Numbered from the stretch's first letter, positions 36,401 to 46,009 are shown. The stretch is 64,000 bases of DNA from an uncultured Pelagibacteraceae bacterium (GCA_902547315.1 CACCND010000003.1:1-64000), one strand, 5' to 3'. Numbers and translations: made by a program. Notes: generated from the sequence alone by a model not told the origin.

Positions 36401-37987
36401 ATAGCCAAGCTTCGCCACTCAACAGAGGGTGTTACACTAATAAGTCCTCCACCACATCACGATATTTACTCAATAGAAGATCTTGCTCAACTTATTTATG
36501 ATCTTAAGCAGGCAAACCCAGATGCTAGAGTTTGTGTAAAGCTTGTGGCGTCATCTGGGATTGGAACTATAGCGGCAGGTGTTGCGAAGGCTAAAGCTGA
36601 CGTCATTCTAATTTCAGGACATAATGGTGGAACCGGAGCAAGTCCGCAAACGAGTATTAAATACGCGGGTATCCCATGGGAAATGGGCTTAACAGAAGTG
36701 AATCAAGTTTTGACTCTTAACGGCTTAAGGCAAAATGTTGTGCTTAGAACTGATGGAGGTATCAAAACAGGTCGTGATGTTGTAATTGCTGCAATTATGG
36801 GTGCCGAGGAGTTTGGTGTCGGCACAACTTCACTCGTTGCAATGGGTTGTATAATGGTAAGACAATGTCACTCAAACACATGTCCAGTTGGAGTATGCAC
36901 TCAAGATGATGACTTAAGAGCGAGATTTTCAGGTAGCCCTGAAAAGGTTGTTAATCTTTTTAGTTATATAGCTGAGGAGGTTAGAGAAATTTTAGCAAGA
37001 CTTGGATTCAAAAGCCTAAATGAAATCATTGGTAGAACTGACCTATTGTATCAAATATCAAGGGGATCAACTCATTTAGATGACTTAGACCTTAATTCAT
37101 TACTTATTCAAGCGGAAAAGGATCCAAACGTAGAATACTTTAAACACTCTATTATCAATGATGTTGGGTCAACACTTGATCAAAAAATTATTGAGGATGC
37201 ATCTAAATTTTTACAAACTGGACAAAAAACTGAACTAAACTACCCCATTAGAAATACTGATAGAGCTGTTGGTACAAGATTATCTTCGACCATATACAGA
37301 ACTTTCAAAGATAAAGAAGTTAATAAAGAGCATTTAACAATTAATCTTACTGGATCAGCGGGTCAGTCGCTAGGAGCTTTTGCTATTAAGGGGCTAAAAA
37401 TAAATCTTTATGGGGATTCAAATGATTATGTTGGTAAAGGCTTATCCGGTGCAACTATTTCAATTCGACCTCATAAGAATAGTAATTTAGTTACAAATGA
37501 AAATACAATAATCGGAAATACAATTCTGTACGGTGCTACTTCAGGAGAATTATATGCCGCTGGGCAAGCAGGTGAGCGGTTTGCCGTTAGGAATTCAGGG
37601 GCGATTACAGTTGTTGAAGGATGTGGCTCAAACGGCTGTGAGTACATGACTGGCGGCACTGTTGTTGTTCTTGGAAAAACTGGAGATAATTTTGGAGCGG
37701 GAATGACAGGAGGCATGGCTTTTATTTATGATGAGGATAAAAAATTTAATCAGAGAGTTAACGGTGAAACTCTAATTTTTGATACTATAGCATCTGATTA
37801 TTGGACAAATGAACTTAACCAAATTATTCTTTCACATTACCAAAATACGGGAAGTCTTCATGCGAAAAGCATATTAGACAACTGGGAAACTGAAATACAT
37901 AAATTTATACACGTATGTCCAAAAGAGATAGTAAACATTCTTCCTCAGCCATTAGGATTCAAAGATCAGCTGAAGAAAGTCAACTAG
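33467..37987 (+). CDS. gltB: Glutamate synthase (NADPH) large subunit
   Basis: This is a 1506-residue enzyme making two glutamates from glutamine and 2-oxoglutarate. The Ntn glutaminase nucleophile is Cys30 in HDACGVGF, after a short propeptide. The middle part carries the FMN synthase barrel (SSGIGTIAAGVAKAKADVIL, ISGHNGGTGASPQTS). The 3Fe-4S ligands lie in CIMVRQCHSNTCPVGVC. The C-terminal GXGXG beta-helix shows SGELYAAGQAGERFAVRNSG and TGGTVVVLGKTGDNFGAGMT. Length is normal. The 3' end is overlapped by queG. Confidence 0.97.
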   Translation: MSSDLNRYRKNKQVLEEGHLYSPKQEHDACGVGFVASVDGKQRREVVKGGIDALKAVWHRGAVDADGKTGDGAGILTQIPINFFDDEIAKTGHEKRDEPLGIGMMFLPRNDYAALEKCRTIIESELLDHGYYIYGWRQVPINNSVIGEKANTTRPEIEQVMFVNNIERDSNFDYSKELYLVRRRLEKRIAKQQINGFYVCSLSFESIIYKGLFLAEQLSIFYPDLANLNFVSSYAVFHQRYSTNTFPSWGLAQPFRMLAHNGEINTISGNTNWMRNHQTRITSEIFGDDSEQVKPIIEKNVSDSAALDAAFELYVRAGRSVPLVKTLLIPEAWSKRSELMPIEHRNMYEFSNAIVEPWDGPAAIAAVDGNWIIGGMDRNGLRPMRYSVSNDKIIYVGSETGMVRVDESKIVEKGRLGPGDIIGVNLREGKIYRNSELKDYLAKEAPYEEYVKKIIRLDKRVTVSRESTVIEAEKLRKRMIAAGFTMEELELILHPMVSDAKESTGSMGDDTPVAVLSDKYRPLSHFFRQKFSQVTNPPIDSLREQSRMSLKTRFGNLQDILSPNPYEENVFVIDSPFITNGLFKKISVRGQESTTVIDCTVQKNNFNLKREIKRIQFESETAVLSGKSHIVLSDISADQDKLSLPMILITAAVHTDLTRKGIRSFVSLHVRSAECLDTHYFAVLIGVGATTVNPYLALDCIYERHQKGLFGNLSYEECVDRYKKAVDQGLLKVMSKLGISVISAYRGGFNFEAVGLSRSMVNEYFLGVQSRMSGIGLSGIEKKLTDLHNYAYSDSIQTLPIGGIYRYRNGGETHAYEGKLIHLLQTAVADDSYEMFKKYSNSMSNFAPINIRDLLEFKEGESSIELSEVESITSIRKRFGTGSMSHGALSKEAHETLAIAMNRIGGASCSGEGGESIERSKPLNNGDSANSRVKQVASARFGVTTEYLNNCEEIEIKIAQGAKPGEGGQLPGFKVTAEIAKLRHSTEGVTLISPPPHHDIYSIEDLAQLIYDLKQANPDARVCVKLVASSGIGTIAAGVAKAKADVILISGHNGGTGASPQTSIKYAGIPWEMGLTEVNQVLTLNGLRQNVVLRTDGGIKTGRDVVIAAIMGAEEFGVGTTSLVAMGCIMVRQCHSNTCPVGVCTQDDDLRARFSGSPEKVVNLFSYIAEEVREILARLGFKSLNEIIGRTDLLYQISRGSTHLDDLDLNSLLIQAEKDPNVEYFKHSIINDVGSTLDQKIIEDASKFLQTGQKTELNYPIRNTDRAVGTRLSSTIYRTFKDKEVNKEHLTINLTGSAGQSLGAFAIKGLKINLYGDSNDYVGKGLSGATISIRPHKNSNLVTNENTIIGNTILYGATSGELYAAGQAGERFAVRNSGAITVVEGCGSNGCEYMTGGTVVVLGKTGDNFGAGMTGGMAFIYDEDKKFNQRVNGETLIFDTIASDYWTNELNQIILSHYQNTGSLHAKSILDNWETEIHKFIHVCPKEIVNILPQPLGFKDQLKKVN

Positions 37988-39090
37988 ATAAAAGTAATAA
38001 ACTTAAAAAATTAATAGAGCAGCATGGTTTTGATACTTTTGGTATTGTAGATATAAACCCGAACTTGGATTTTAAAAAAGAACTAGATGAGTTCTTGGAA
38101 AAAAATCATCACGGCGAAATGGTATGGATGGAGGAAAGATCCAATTATAGATCAAATCCAAACATTTTGTGGGATGAAGCTCAGTCAATAATTGTTCTTG
38201 GGATCAACTATCACTTTGAATGTAATTCGCTTGAGTTATTGTCTGAAAAAAATAAGGGTATAATTTCTGTTTATTCAAGAAATTTTGATTATCATAAAAT
38301 AATTAAAAAAAAATTGAAAAGTCTTTCATTTGAAATTTCAAAGTTGCTTAATTGTAGTTTTAAATACTTTGTGGATACAGCTCCTGTTATGGAAAAGCCT
38401 ATTTCTATGAAAGGCGGCATTGGTTGGCAAGGTAAGCATACTAATCTAGTTTCAAAAGACTTTGGATCATGGTTATTTCTTTCATCAATTTTTGTTGATA
38501 AAAGAATAAATAATACTCATCCAGAAATTGATCATTGTGGTTCATGTACAAACTGTATTGATATATGCCCAACTAGTGCAATTGTTGAGCCTTACAAATT
38601 AGATGCTACTAAATGTATTTCATATCTCACAATAGAATATAAAGGAATTATAGATAAAAATATGAGAAAACTAATTGGAAATAGAATTTATGGCTGTGAT
38701 GACTGTTTAGCTGTTTGTCCATGGAATAAATTTGCAAAAAAATCTAAAGAAATTAGTTTTTATCCAAGAGACGATCTTATCAAGCCTGATCTAGGTGATT
38801 TTTTAAGTTTAACAGATGAAGATTTCAGAAAAAAGTTTTCTAAATCCAGCATAAAAAGGATTGGCAGAGATAGATTTTTAAGAAATGTACTGATCGCAGT
38901 TGGAAATAGTAAAGAAAAAAAATACAAGAAAGATATTGAGGCACTTTTAGAAGATGAATCTTCTACTGTAAGAGCAATGGCTGTTTGGTCATTAAAGCAA
39001 GTGATTGATAGTAATCATATTGAAAACTATAAAAAAAAATATTTCGCTCTTGAAAAAAATAAAAATGTCCAAGAAGAATGGTTAAATTAA
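37915..39090 (+). CDS. queG: Epoxyqueuosine reductase
   Basis: This is the last step of queuosine tRNA modification: a cobalamin and 4Fe-4S enzyme of up to 391 residues. The two ferredoxin clusters are CGSCTNCIDICPTSAI and CDDCLAVCPWNKFA. MKGGIGWQGKHTNLVSKDFG and a C-terminal HEAT-like segment are typical. The only ATG before the conserved core is 37915, inside gltB, which gives a 73-base overlap and about 24 extra residues. The core starts near KLKKLIEQHGFDTFGI, so translation could instead begin at a non-standard codon nearer 37984. Confidence 0.92.
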   Translation: MSKRDSKHSSSAIRIQRSAEESQLDKSNKLKKLIEQHGFDTFGIVDINPNLDFKKELDEFLEKNHHGEMVWMEERSNYRSNPNILWDEAQSIIVLGINYHFECNSLELLSEKNKGIISVYSRNFDYHKIIKKKLKSLSFEISKLLNCSFKYFVDTAPVMEKPISMKGGIGWQGKHTNLVSKDFGSWLFLSSIFVDKRINNTHPEIDHCGSCTNCIDICPTSAIVEPYKLDATKCISYLTIEYKGIIDKNMRKLIGNRIYGCDDCLAVCPWNKFAKKSKEISFYPRDDLIKPDLGDFLSLTDEDFRKKFSKSSIKRIGRDRFLRNVLIAVGNSKEKKYKKDIEALLEDESSTVRAMAVWSLKQVIDSNHIENYKKKYFALEKNKNVQEEWLN

Positions 39091-39094
39091 ACTT

Positions 39095-39943
39095 ATGATT
39101 TTTATATTTGGTTATGGATATACAGCTAAACATCTTGCAAGCAAGGTAAGTGACAAAGAAATTTTTGCCACTTCTCGAAGTCTAAATAATTTACAAATTA
39201 ATCAAAAAAACATTCGAATCATTGACCCTTCGAAGACCCTAAATATTCTCGAAAAATATAAAAATGAAATAACTCATTTAGTTATATCTGTGCCACCAGA
39301 TCAAAGTGGTGATATTTTTTTAAAAAATATAAAATTTAATTTACGTGAATTAATTAATCTTAAATGGATTGGCTACCTATCTGCTACCAGTGTTTATGGC
39401 GATCATGACGGTCAATTTGTGAGTGAAACTTCAAGATTACTTACTAAGTCTAAAAGAGGAATTAGCCGCCAGCTTGCAGAGGATCAGTGGAATCAGTTGT
39501 CTAAAAAATATAATCTACCGTTACATATTTTTAGAATTGCTGGCATATATGGACCAGAAAGAAATATTCTTGGGAGAATTCAATCTCGAAATTTCATAAG
39601 AGTAATAAAAAAGGGACATTTTTTTTCAAGAATATACATCAATGATTTAACAAATATTATTTTAACTTCAATGAACAAACCGAATCCTATTTCTATATAC
39701 AATATTGCTGACGACTGTCCGTCGACTCTTGATGATGTGATTGACTATATTTCAAAAAAGATTTCAATTATCATACCCAATGAAGTTCTCTATGAAACGT
39801 TAAGTAAAAAAGAACAAACAGAAAGTTTTTTTTCTGAAAATAAAAAAGTGAGCAACAGGCTTATCAAAGAAGAACTTGGTATTATTCTAGAATACCCTTC
39901 ATATAAAGAAGGTTATAATCAAATCATTAATTTAAATAATTAA
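39095..39943 (+). CDS. NAD-dependent epimerase/dehydratase-like protein, YeeZ type
   Basis: This is a 282-residue atypical SDR. The nucleotide loop is FGYGYTAKHLASKV, followed by TSRSLNNL. The WIGYLSATSVYGDHDGQFV strand carries the SDR Ser/Tyr region. LHIFRIAGIYGPERN and RIYINDLTNII follow. It starts 4 bases after queG and ends with a 4-base convergent overlap with the EamA gene. The substrate is unknown. Confidence 0.83.
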   Translation: MIFIFGYGYTAKHLASKVSDKEIFATSRSLNNLQINQKNIRIIDPSKTLNILEKYKNEITHLVISVPPDQSGDIFLKNIKFNLRELINLKWIGYLSATSVYGDHDGQFVSETSRLLTKSKRGISRQLAEDQWNQLSKKYNLPLHIFRIAGIYGPERNILGRIQSRNFIRVIKKGHFFSRIYINDLTNIILTSMNKPNPISIYNIADDCPSTLDDVIDYISKKISIIIPNEVLYETLSKKEQTESFFSENKKVSNRLIKEELGIILEYPSYKEGYNQIINLNN

Positions 39944-40830
39944 ATTCCTGTATTCGACTCAACTTGTAGTCTACTAATTGCGATCCCAATTACTACAAGT
40001 ATAACACCAATTAATAATGAAAATTTCAGTGGTTCATTCATTAATGCCCAGCCATAAAATATTCCAAATACAGGAATTAAATATGCCACCTGCATCATGA
40101 AAGTAGTTCCCGCAGTTCTAATCAATATTTGTCTCAGACTAAATGCTAGGCCAGTTGGAATTATGCCTAAATAAAATAATGCAGAAATCGCCGTAAGATT
40201 CATTTCATAATTTATTGGTTCAGCAAATAATAGCATCAATGGAATAAGCCATATGCTTCCCCATGCGAGCGTATTCATCGTAACCATATCAGAAGGCAAG
40301 TTTGAAACTTTTCGAATAATTAAATTTGATACTACATATGAACAACCCGCCAAATAAATCGCTAAAGCGCCGATAAAACTTGACATATCAGTTACAAAAA
40401 CTTGCACGCCAACCGCGAACACAACTCCAGAAAAACCAATTATAGTTCCTATCATTTTTCTAAGGTTTAATTTTTCATCATCTGTAAAATAATGTGCCAA
40501 GATCAATGCAAGAAAAGGGTTGGCTGACATTATAATTACACCTATGTTGCTAGGCAGAGTTAATAATCCGTAAGGGATCAAAGTGAAAGGGATTGCAGCG
40601 TTAAATAATCCAATGATTGCGTAAGTAAAAGTATTTTCTTTAAAAAGCTGAAGGTTTCCTGCTCTATATAGAACTGCTATAAGAAGAAAAATCGCCCCAA
40701 TAAATGTTCTAAAAAACCCTATTTCAATTGGATTAAACATAAAGTTGCAAAATTTTATGGCTACAAAAGAGGCTCCCCAAACAGCACCAAGAAATACCAA
40801 AAGTGAATAATTATTAAGAGTTGAATTCAT
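39940..40830 (-). CDS. EamA/DMT-family transporter
   Basis: This is a 296-residue inner-membrane transporter with about ten helices in two EamA repeats (LLVFLGAVWGASFVAIKF at the start, FYLGIIPTGLAFSLRQILI in the second). It is coupled to the hydrolase gene upstream by a one-base TAATG overlap. It is a different paralogue from the one at 9126. The substrate is not known. Confidence 0.86.
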   Translation of the reverse strand: MNSTLNNYSLLVFLGAVWGASFVAIKFCNFMFNPIEIGFFRTFIGAIFLLIAVLYRAGNLQLFKENTFTYAIIGLFNAAIPFTLIPYGLLTLPSNIGVIIMSANPFLALILAHYFTDDEKLNLRKMIGTIIGFSGVVFAVGVQVFVTDMSSFIGALAIYLAGCSYVVSNLIIRKVSNLPSDMVTMNTLAWGSIWLIPLMLLFAEPINYEMNLTAISALFYLGIIPTGLAFSLRQILIRTAGTTFMMQVAYLIPVFGIFYGWALMNEPLKFSLLIGVILVVIGIAISRLQVESNTGI

Positions 40831-41576
40831 TACAATAATTCTTCGATATTTTTGTATAAAGTATTTAGATCAGTTTCTCTTGAAAGACTATGATCTCCAT
40901 CTTCAATAATTGTCAGTTTTTTATTTTTACTTTCCAATAATTCAATAATTTTCTCAGAGGTTCTAAAACTTACTACCTGATCTTTCCTTCCATGAAGAAG
41001 CCTTACAGGACAAGAGATATTTATTGGCTTTGTTAAGAGCATATTTTTTTTTCCATCTTCAAGAAATTTATAAGTTATTGTGTAATCTTCAGCGTACTTA
41101 TCCCAATTAATTATAATTTTACCTTCAGACTTAATTTGTTTTTTTTGTTCAACACTTAGCCTATTCCATTCACCTACAACAAAATCTGGTGCTGATGCTA
41201 TGCCTACTAGACCATGCACATAATTTGATTTTTGCTTAGATACGATCAAAGAAATCCATCCACCCATACTCGAACCGATAATAATATTTTTATTTGATTT
41301 AAATTTTTCAAATATTTCACTCGCTTCTATTGACCACTTACTAATTCCGCCATCTTCAAATCTACCCTTTGACACGCCGTGACCAGAATAGTCAAATCTC
41401 AAAAAATTCAATTTATTTTCAATGCACCATTTACTCAAAGCGGTTGCCTTAGTTCCATCCATGCTTGAGCTGTACCCTCCAAAGAAGAAAATTGTTGTTT
41501 GAGATTTTAGATCATCTTTTGAATAAGCGATTTGTTCATCAAAAGAAGAATTGATGTAATTAATTTTATTTTGCAT
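40830..41576 (-). CDS. Alpha/beta hydrolase
   Basis: This is a 248-residue serine hydrolase. The nucleophile elbow is IIGSSMGGWISL, the acid lies in LLHGRKDQVV and the His in EDGDHSLSRE. The early FLRFDYSGHGVSKG loop is typical of short-chain esterase or palmitoyl-thioesterase-like members. It is co-transcribed with the EamA gene. The substrate is unknown. Confidence 0.87.
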   Translation of the reverse strand: MQNKINYINSSFDEQIAYSKDDLKSQTTIFFFGGYSSSMDGTKATALSKWCIENKLNFLRFDYSGHGVSKGRFEDGGISKWSIEASEIFEKFKSNKNIIIGSSMGGWISLIVSKQKSNYVHGLVGIASAPDFVVGEWNRLSVEQKKQIKSEGKIIINWDKYAEDYTITYKFLEDGKKNMLLTKPINISCPVRLLHGRKDQVVSFRTSEKIIELLESKNKKLTIIEDGDHSLSRETDLNTLYKNIEELL

Positions 41577-41616
41577 AATGATTTACTATTAATCATTTAA
41601 CTATTAGAAATACTAT

Positions 41617-42756
41617 ATGCAATCAAAAATTTGCGTATTACAAGTAATACCTAATCTTGATGTAAGTGGTGCTTCTCAAGGATGTGTTGATGTTGCAAAT
41701 TTTTTATCAGAGAAGAACTATAATTCTTATATTCTTACTCATTCAGGGCCTAAATCAATAGAAGTAAAAGACTCTAATGAAAAAGTTTTTTATGCCCCCG
41801 TTAACTCTAAAAACCCACTTAAAATTTTTTTGAATACAATTAAAATTATACAACTGATTAAAAAACTAAATATAACAATTGTTCACGCTAGAAGCAGAGC
41901 ACCCGCATGGAGCTCATATTTTGCATGTGCTGTAACTGGCGCAAAATTTATTACAACATTTCATGGTACATACAATTTTAGTAACCCACTAAAAAAATAC
42001 TATAACTCCATTATGTTAAAAACAAATGGAACAATTGCAATTTCAGAATTTATCAATAATCATATAAATAATTGTTACCCAACTAAAAATTATAATATTA
42101 GAACTATTGCTAGAGGCATAGACCTGGATTTTTTTGATCCAAATAACGTTAAAGCTCAGCAGGTAGAATTAATTATACAAGAATACAATATTGATAATGA
42201 TGCAATTAAGATTCTTCTTGCTGGAAGAATAACGGGGTGGAAGGGGCATAAACTTCTTCTTCAAGCGATTTCTAATATTCATAAACAAACAAATCATAAA
42301 TTCGAGATAATTTTTGTTGGTCCTGACGAAAATCATAAACTAAAGAATTCACTAAAAACTTTTGCGAATGAACACAACCTTTCAAAATCACTTCATTTTG
42401 TGGGCCCTAGAAATGATCTAAATAATTTTTATAGTCTGGCCGATTTAGTAATATCAGCGTCAACAGATCCAGAAGCTTTTGGCAGAATTTCTGTCGAGGC
42501 CCAAGCTATGGGTAAATTTGTAATAGCGTCAAATCATGGAGGGTCAGTTGAGACTGTGAAAGATGGCGCAACAGGGTACTTATTTGAAAATAATAACTCT
42601 GAGGATCTATGTAAAAAAATAATTGATGCAATCTCTAATGAAAAACATAAATCAGACAAGACTTCTGAAGCATGCATTTCACACGTTAAAGAAAAATATT
42701 CAAAAATTAAAATGTGTGAGGAGACAATAAATTTCTATAAAGAAGTTATTAATTAA
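41617..42756 (+). CDS. Glycosyltransferase family 4
   Basis: This is a 379-residue GT-B retaining glycosyltransferase, probably for LPS core or another surface glycan. The N-terminal domain begins VLQVIPNLDVSGASQGCVDV; the nucleotide-sugar domain shows ILLAGRITGWKGHKLLLQA and the EX7E-type motif EAFGRISVEAQAMGK. It is 0 bases from the GT9 gene, so the two probably build the same glycan. Confidence 0.88.
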   Translation: MQSKICVLQVIPNLDVSGASQGCVDVANFLSEKNYNSYILTHSGPKSIEVKDSNEKVFYAPVNSKNPLKIFLNTIKIIQLIKKLNITIVHARSRAPAWSSYFACAVTGAKFITTFHGTYNFSNPLKKYYNSIMLKTNGTIAISEFINNHINNCYPTKNYNIRTIARGIDLDFFDPNNVKAQQVELIIQEYNIDNDAIKILLAGRITGWKGHKLLLQAISNIHKQTNHKFEIIFVGPDENHKLKNSLKTFANEHNLSKSLHFVGPRNDLNNFYSLADLVISASTDPEAFGRISVEAQAMGKFVIASNHGGSVETVKDGATGYLFENNNSEDLCKKIIDAISNEKHKSDKTSEACISHVKEKYSKIKMCEETINFYKEVIN

Positions 42757-43680
42757 ATGGTAAGAAATATTTTGGTAATTAAACACGGTTCTTTTGGAGA
42801 TATTATTCAAATAAATGGATGTTTAAGAGATATCCGAGAGCATTACTCAAAATATAAAATATATATTTTAACGACACCGGCATTTAATAATTATTTTGGT
42901 AAGTGCCCTTTTATTGATGAAGTAATTTTAGATAAGAGAAGGTCTCGATGGAATTTCATCTATTTATATCGATTAAAGCAATTATTCACTCAACATAAAT
43001 TTGAAAGAATTTTTGATTTACAAAATTCTTATCGAACTGAATTTTACCGAAAGTATCTTTCTTCTTCTGAATGGATCTCTTCAAGGACAATGTTAAGATT
43101 CAATGAAACAAAAGAAGAATTTGATAAAAAAAGTATTTTAGAAAGATTTAAATTACAATTATTAAGATCAAAAATAGATACACAGTTCGCAGAAAAACCT
43201 CAAGTTTCTTGGATGATAGATGATGATTTTCATATTTCTTCTGAAATTAAAAAAAAATACATAGTTTTATTTCCTTTTTGTTCTCCCAAACATCATCACA
43301 AAATCTGGCCTTATTATGAAGAGCTTATTTTAAAATTAAAATCAAAGTTATCTGACACAGATATTGTAATTGCTCCAGGACCTGGAGAAATAAAAGCAGC
43401 AAAAAAATACGACGTAAAGTTATGTTTACATAACAATCAGCCAACAAATTTTTTTCAATTAGCAAAATTGCTGATAGGTGCAAAGTATGTAATTTCAAAT
43501 GATACAGGACCTGCTCACTTAGCTGCCCACTTAGGTTGCAAAGGTTTAGCATTATTTGGTGGACACACTACGCCAGAGAAGGTGAGCATTGAAACAGGCA
43601 GTTTTTTATCAATTTCTTCCAAGAATATAAGCAATATAAGTGTAGAAGAAGTCTTCGATAAAATAGATTCTCATTTATAG
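42757..43680 (+). CDS. Glycosyltransferase family 9 (heptosyltransferase-like)
   Basis: This is a 307-residue GT-B transferase related to ADP-heptose:LPS heptosyltransferases. It opens with ILVIKHGSFGDIIQINGCLR and has the family motif ISNDTGPAHLAAHLGCKGLA with the FGGHTTPEKV tail of the donor site. It starts directly after the GT4 gene. Inner-core LPS assembly is the family-based inference, and it fits kdsD and the lpt genes elsewhere in the window. Confidence 0.88.
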   Translation: MVRNILVIKHGSFGDIIQINGCLRDIREHYSKYKIYILTTPAFNNYFGKCPFIDEVILDKRRSRWNFIYLYRLKQLFTQHKFERIFDLQNSYRTEFYRKYLSSSEWISSRTMLRFNETKEEFDKKSILERFKLQLLRSKIDTQFAEKPQVSWMIDDDFHISSEIKKKYIVLFPFCSPKHHHKIWPYYEELILKLKSKLSDTDIVIAPGPGEIKAAKKYDVKLCLHNNQPTNFFQLAKLLIGAKYVISNDTGPAHLAAHLGCKGLALFGGHTTPEKVSIETGSFLSISSKNISNISVEEVFDKIDSHL

Positions 43681-43705
43681 TTACATGATATAATACTTAA
43701 ATTGT

Positions 43706-45445
43706 ATGAGTAACGAGGAAACATTTATTGATATTTTAAGGCATGATACAGCCCATGTTTTGGCTATGGCTGTTCAGGAGTTGTTTCCTGATACACAAGT
43801 TACTATTGGTCCTGTAATTGAAAATGGTTTTTATTATGATTTTGATCGAAAAGAGCCATTTACTGAAAAAGATCTTGGAACGATTGAAAAGAAAATGAAA
43901 GAAATTGTAAATCGCAACGAAAAGACTTCATTCAAAGTAATGAGCAGGGAAGATGCAATCAAGCTATTTTCCGATAAAGGTGAAAACTATAAAGTAGAGA
44001 TCATTAAAGACTTGCCTGAAAGTGAGAAACTTAAAGTATATTATCACGGTGAATGGTTTGATCTTTGCAAGGGACCGCATTTAGAGTCAACAGGTAAAAT
44101 TGGAAAAGCATTTAAATTAACAAAAGTAGCAGGAGCATACTGGCGAGGAGACTCAAATAACCCAATGCTTCAAAGAATTTATGGAACAGCTTGGGAAACA
44201 CAAGATGATCTTGAAAATTATCTGAACTTGTTAAAGGAGGCTGAAAAAAGAGATCATAGAAAACTTGGCAAAGAACTAGATTTATTTCATTTTCAAGAAG
44301 AAGCCCCAGGTTCAGTTTTCTGGCACGCAAAAGGTTGGACATTATTTAGAACACTTATAGATTATATGCGCAAGCGACAAGAAGAGGCTGGGTATGAAGA
44401 AATTAATACTCCCGATATTATGGATAAGTCATTATGGGAAAGATCCGGACACCTTGAAAAATTCGGTGATAATATGTTTACCACAGAAGCAAGGGAAGAA
44501 CGTGTTTATGCCCTAAAACCAATGAATTGTCCTGGCTGTGTACAAGTATATAAACAAGGACTGAAGAGTTACAGAGATTTACCTTTGAGAGTCGCTGAGT
44601 TTGGAAAAGTTCACAGATATGAGCCATCGGGTGCCCTCCATGGTTTAATGAGAGTCAGGGCATTTACGCAAGATGATGCACATATATTTTGTACAGAAGA
44701 CCAAATTACTGAAGAAAGTAAAAAGGTATGCGATTTAGTTTTAAGTATTTATAAAGATTTTGGATTTGAAAATGTATCAATTAAATTTTCCGACCGTCCT
44801 GAAAAAAGAGTCGGCAATGACGATGTATGGGATAAATCTGAGGCTGCTCTTCGTGAAGCAATGGAAGCTACAGGATTAGAATATACTTTAAATCCAGGTG
44901 AAGGAGCATTTTATGGTCCAAAATTAGAATTTATTCTAAAGGATGCCATCGGGAGAGAGTGGCAATGTGGAACATTGCAAGTTGATCTTAACTTGCCTGA
45001 GAGACTTGGTGGTCATTATGTTGCAGAAGATGGTCAAAAGCATAACCCAGTTATGTTACATCGAGCATTGTTTGGATCTTTAGAGAGGTTCACAGGAATT
45101 TTGATAGAACATTATGCTGGAAATTTACCGCTTTGGTTAGCGCCAACACAAGCTGTGGTTGCGCCTATTACTTCCGATATAAACGAATATGCTGAGAGAG
45201 TATATTTATCTCTTAAAAATAACGGTATTAGAGTTGAAAAAGACTTAAGAAATGAGAAGATAAGCTATAAAATCAGAGAAAATTCTTTGAAAAAAATACC
45301 ATTTCAATTAATTCTCGGGAAGAACGAAATGGAAGATAAGACTGTAACATTGAGGGAGTTTGGCAATGATAATCAAGAAAAAATTAAATTTGAAAAATTA
45401 AATGATTTTTTTCAAAAAAAATGTATGATGCCGTTTCATCAATAG
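43706..45445 (+). CDS. thrS: Threonyl-tRNA synthetase lacking the TGS domain
   Basis: This is a 579-residue class II synthetase. It starts directly at the editing domain: His13/His17 in RHDTAHVLA and Cys121/His125 in [10 protein letters not shown] form the editing zinc-type site. The core has [15 protein letters not shown] (usual form NCPGH), [18 protein letters not shown] and [16 protein letters not shown] with the zinc ligands Cys, His, His. The C-terminal anticodon-binding domain is present. The roughly 60-residue N-terminal TGS domain of most bacterial ThrS is missing, and an in-frame stop at 43691 rules out an upstream extension. It is followed 15 bases later by infC. Confidence 0.94.
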   Translation: MSNEETFIDILRHDTAHVLAMAVQELFPDTQVTIGPVIENGFYYDFDRKEPFTEKDLGTIEKKMKEIVNRNEKTSFKVMSREDAIKLFSDKGENYKVEIIKDLPESEKLKVYYHGEWFDLCKGPHLESTGKIGKAFKLTKVAGAYWRGDSNNPMLQRIYGTAWETQDDLENYLNLLKEAEKRDHRKLGKELDLFHFQEEAPGSVFWHAKGWTLFRTLIDYMRKRQEEAGYEEINTPDIMDKSLWERSGHLEKFGDNMFTTEAREERVYALKPMNCPGCVQVYKQGLKSYRDLPLRVAEFGKVHRYEPSGALHGLMRVRAFTQDDAHIFCTEDQITEESKKVCDLVLSIYKDFGFENVSIKFSDRPEKRVGNDDVWDKSEAALREAMEATGLEYTLNPGEGAFYGPKLEFILKDAIGREWQCGTLQVDLNLPERLGGHYVAEDGQKHNPVMLHRALFGSLERFTGILIEHYAGNLPLWLAPTQAVVAPITSDINEYAERVYLSLKNNGIRVEKDLRNEKISYKIRENSLKKIPFQLILGKNEMEDKTVTLREFGNDNQEKIKFEKLNDFFQKKCMMPFHQ

Positions 45446-45460
45446 ATAAAGGAGATTAAA

Positions 45461-46009
45461 ATAGCACTTCAAAGAAAAAATAATAGAGACCATTTATCTA
45501 CTAAAGGTCTAAAGTTTCGTATAAACGAATTCATAACTTCTTCCACTGTAAGATTAATTGACGAAAAAGGTAACAACTTAGGAGTTGTTAACACTGATGA
45601 GGCGATGAAAAAAGCTTCAGATGCAGGTCTTGATCTAGTTGAAGTATCTCCGCAAGTGGACCCTCCTGTATGCAAAATCCTTGATTTTGGAAAATTTAAA
45701 TATGAGGCGCAAAAAAAAGCCAGTACGTCTAAAAAGAAACAAAAAGAAATTACAATTAAAGAAATTAAGATGAGGCCAGGAATTGATGTTCATGATTATG
45801 ACTTCAAGGTCAAGGCTGCACAAAAGTTTATTGCAGCAGGAGATAAAGTGAAATTTACTATACGATTTAAAGGAAGAGAGTTTGAACATCATGATATTGC
45901 TGAAAATTTGATGGAAAGAATTCGAGAAACAATGGGTACGACAAGTAAAATCGAGCAAGAACCAAAACTTGAAGGTCGCCAATTTACCATGATTTTCACT
46001 GCAAATTAG
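45461..46009 (+). CDS. infC: Translation initiation factor IF-3, AUA start
   Basis: This is a 182-residue factor that keeps the 30S subunit free and checks initiation codons. The N-domain begins with a basic stretch and KGLKFRINEFITSSTVRLID, and the C-domain holds VCKILDFGKFKYEAQKK and EIKMRPGIDVHDYDFK. I start it at ATA 45461, which lies 6 bases after a strong AAAGGAG (45448-45454). The first ATG in frame, 45605, would remove the N-domain. Rare start codons are the rule for infC and allow IF-3 to repress its own translation. Confidence 0.94.
   Translation: MALQRKNNRDHLSTKGLKFRINEFITSSTVRLIDEKGNNLGVVNTDEAMKKASDAGLDLVEVSPQVDPPVCKILDFGKFKYEAQKKASTSKKKQKEITIKEIKMRPGIDVHDYDFKVKAAQKFIAAGDKVKFTIRFKGREFEHHDIAENLMERIRETMGTTSKIEQEPKLEGRQFTMIFTAN

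Noticed and set aside
43681-43705. Hidden TGS-domain code before thrS
   Set aside because: Only 25 bases separate it from the glycosyltransferase stop, and an in-frame stop is present at 43691.
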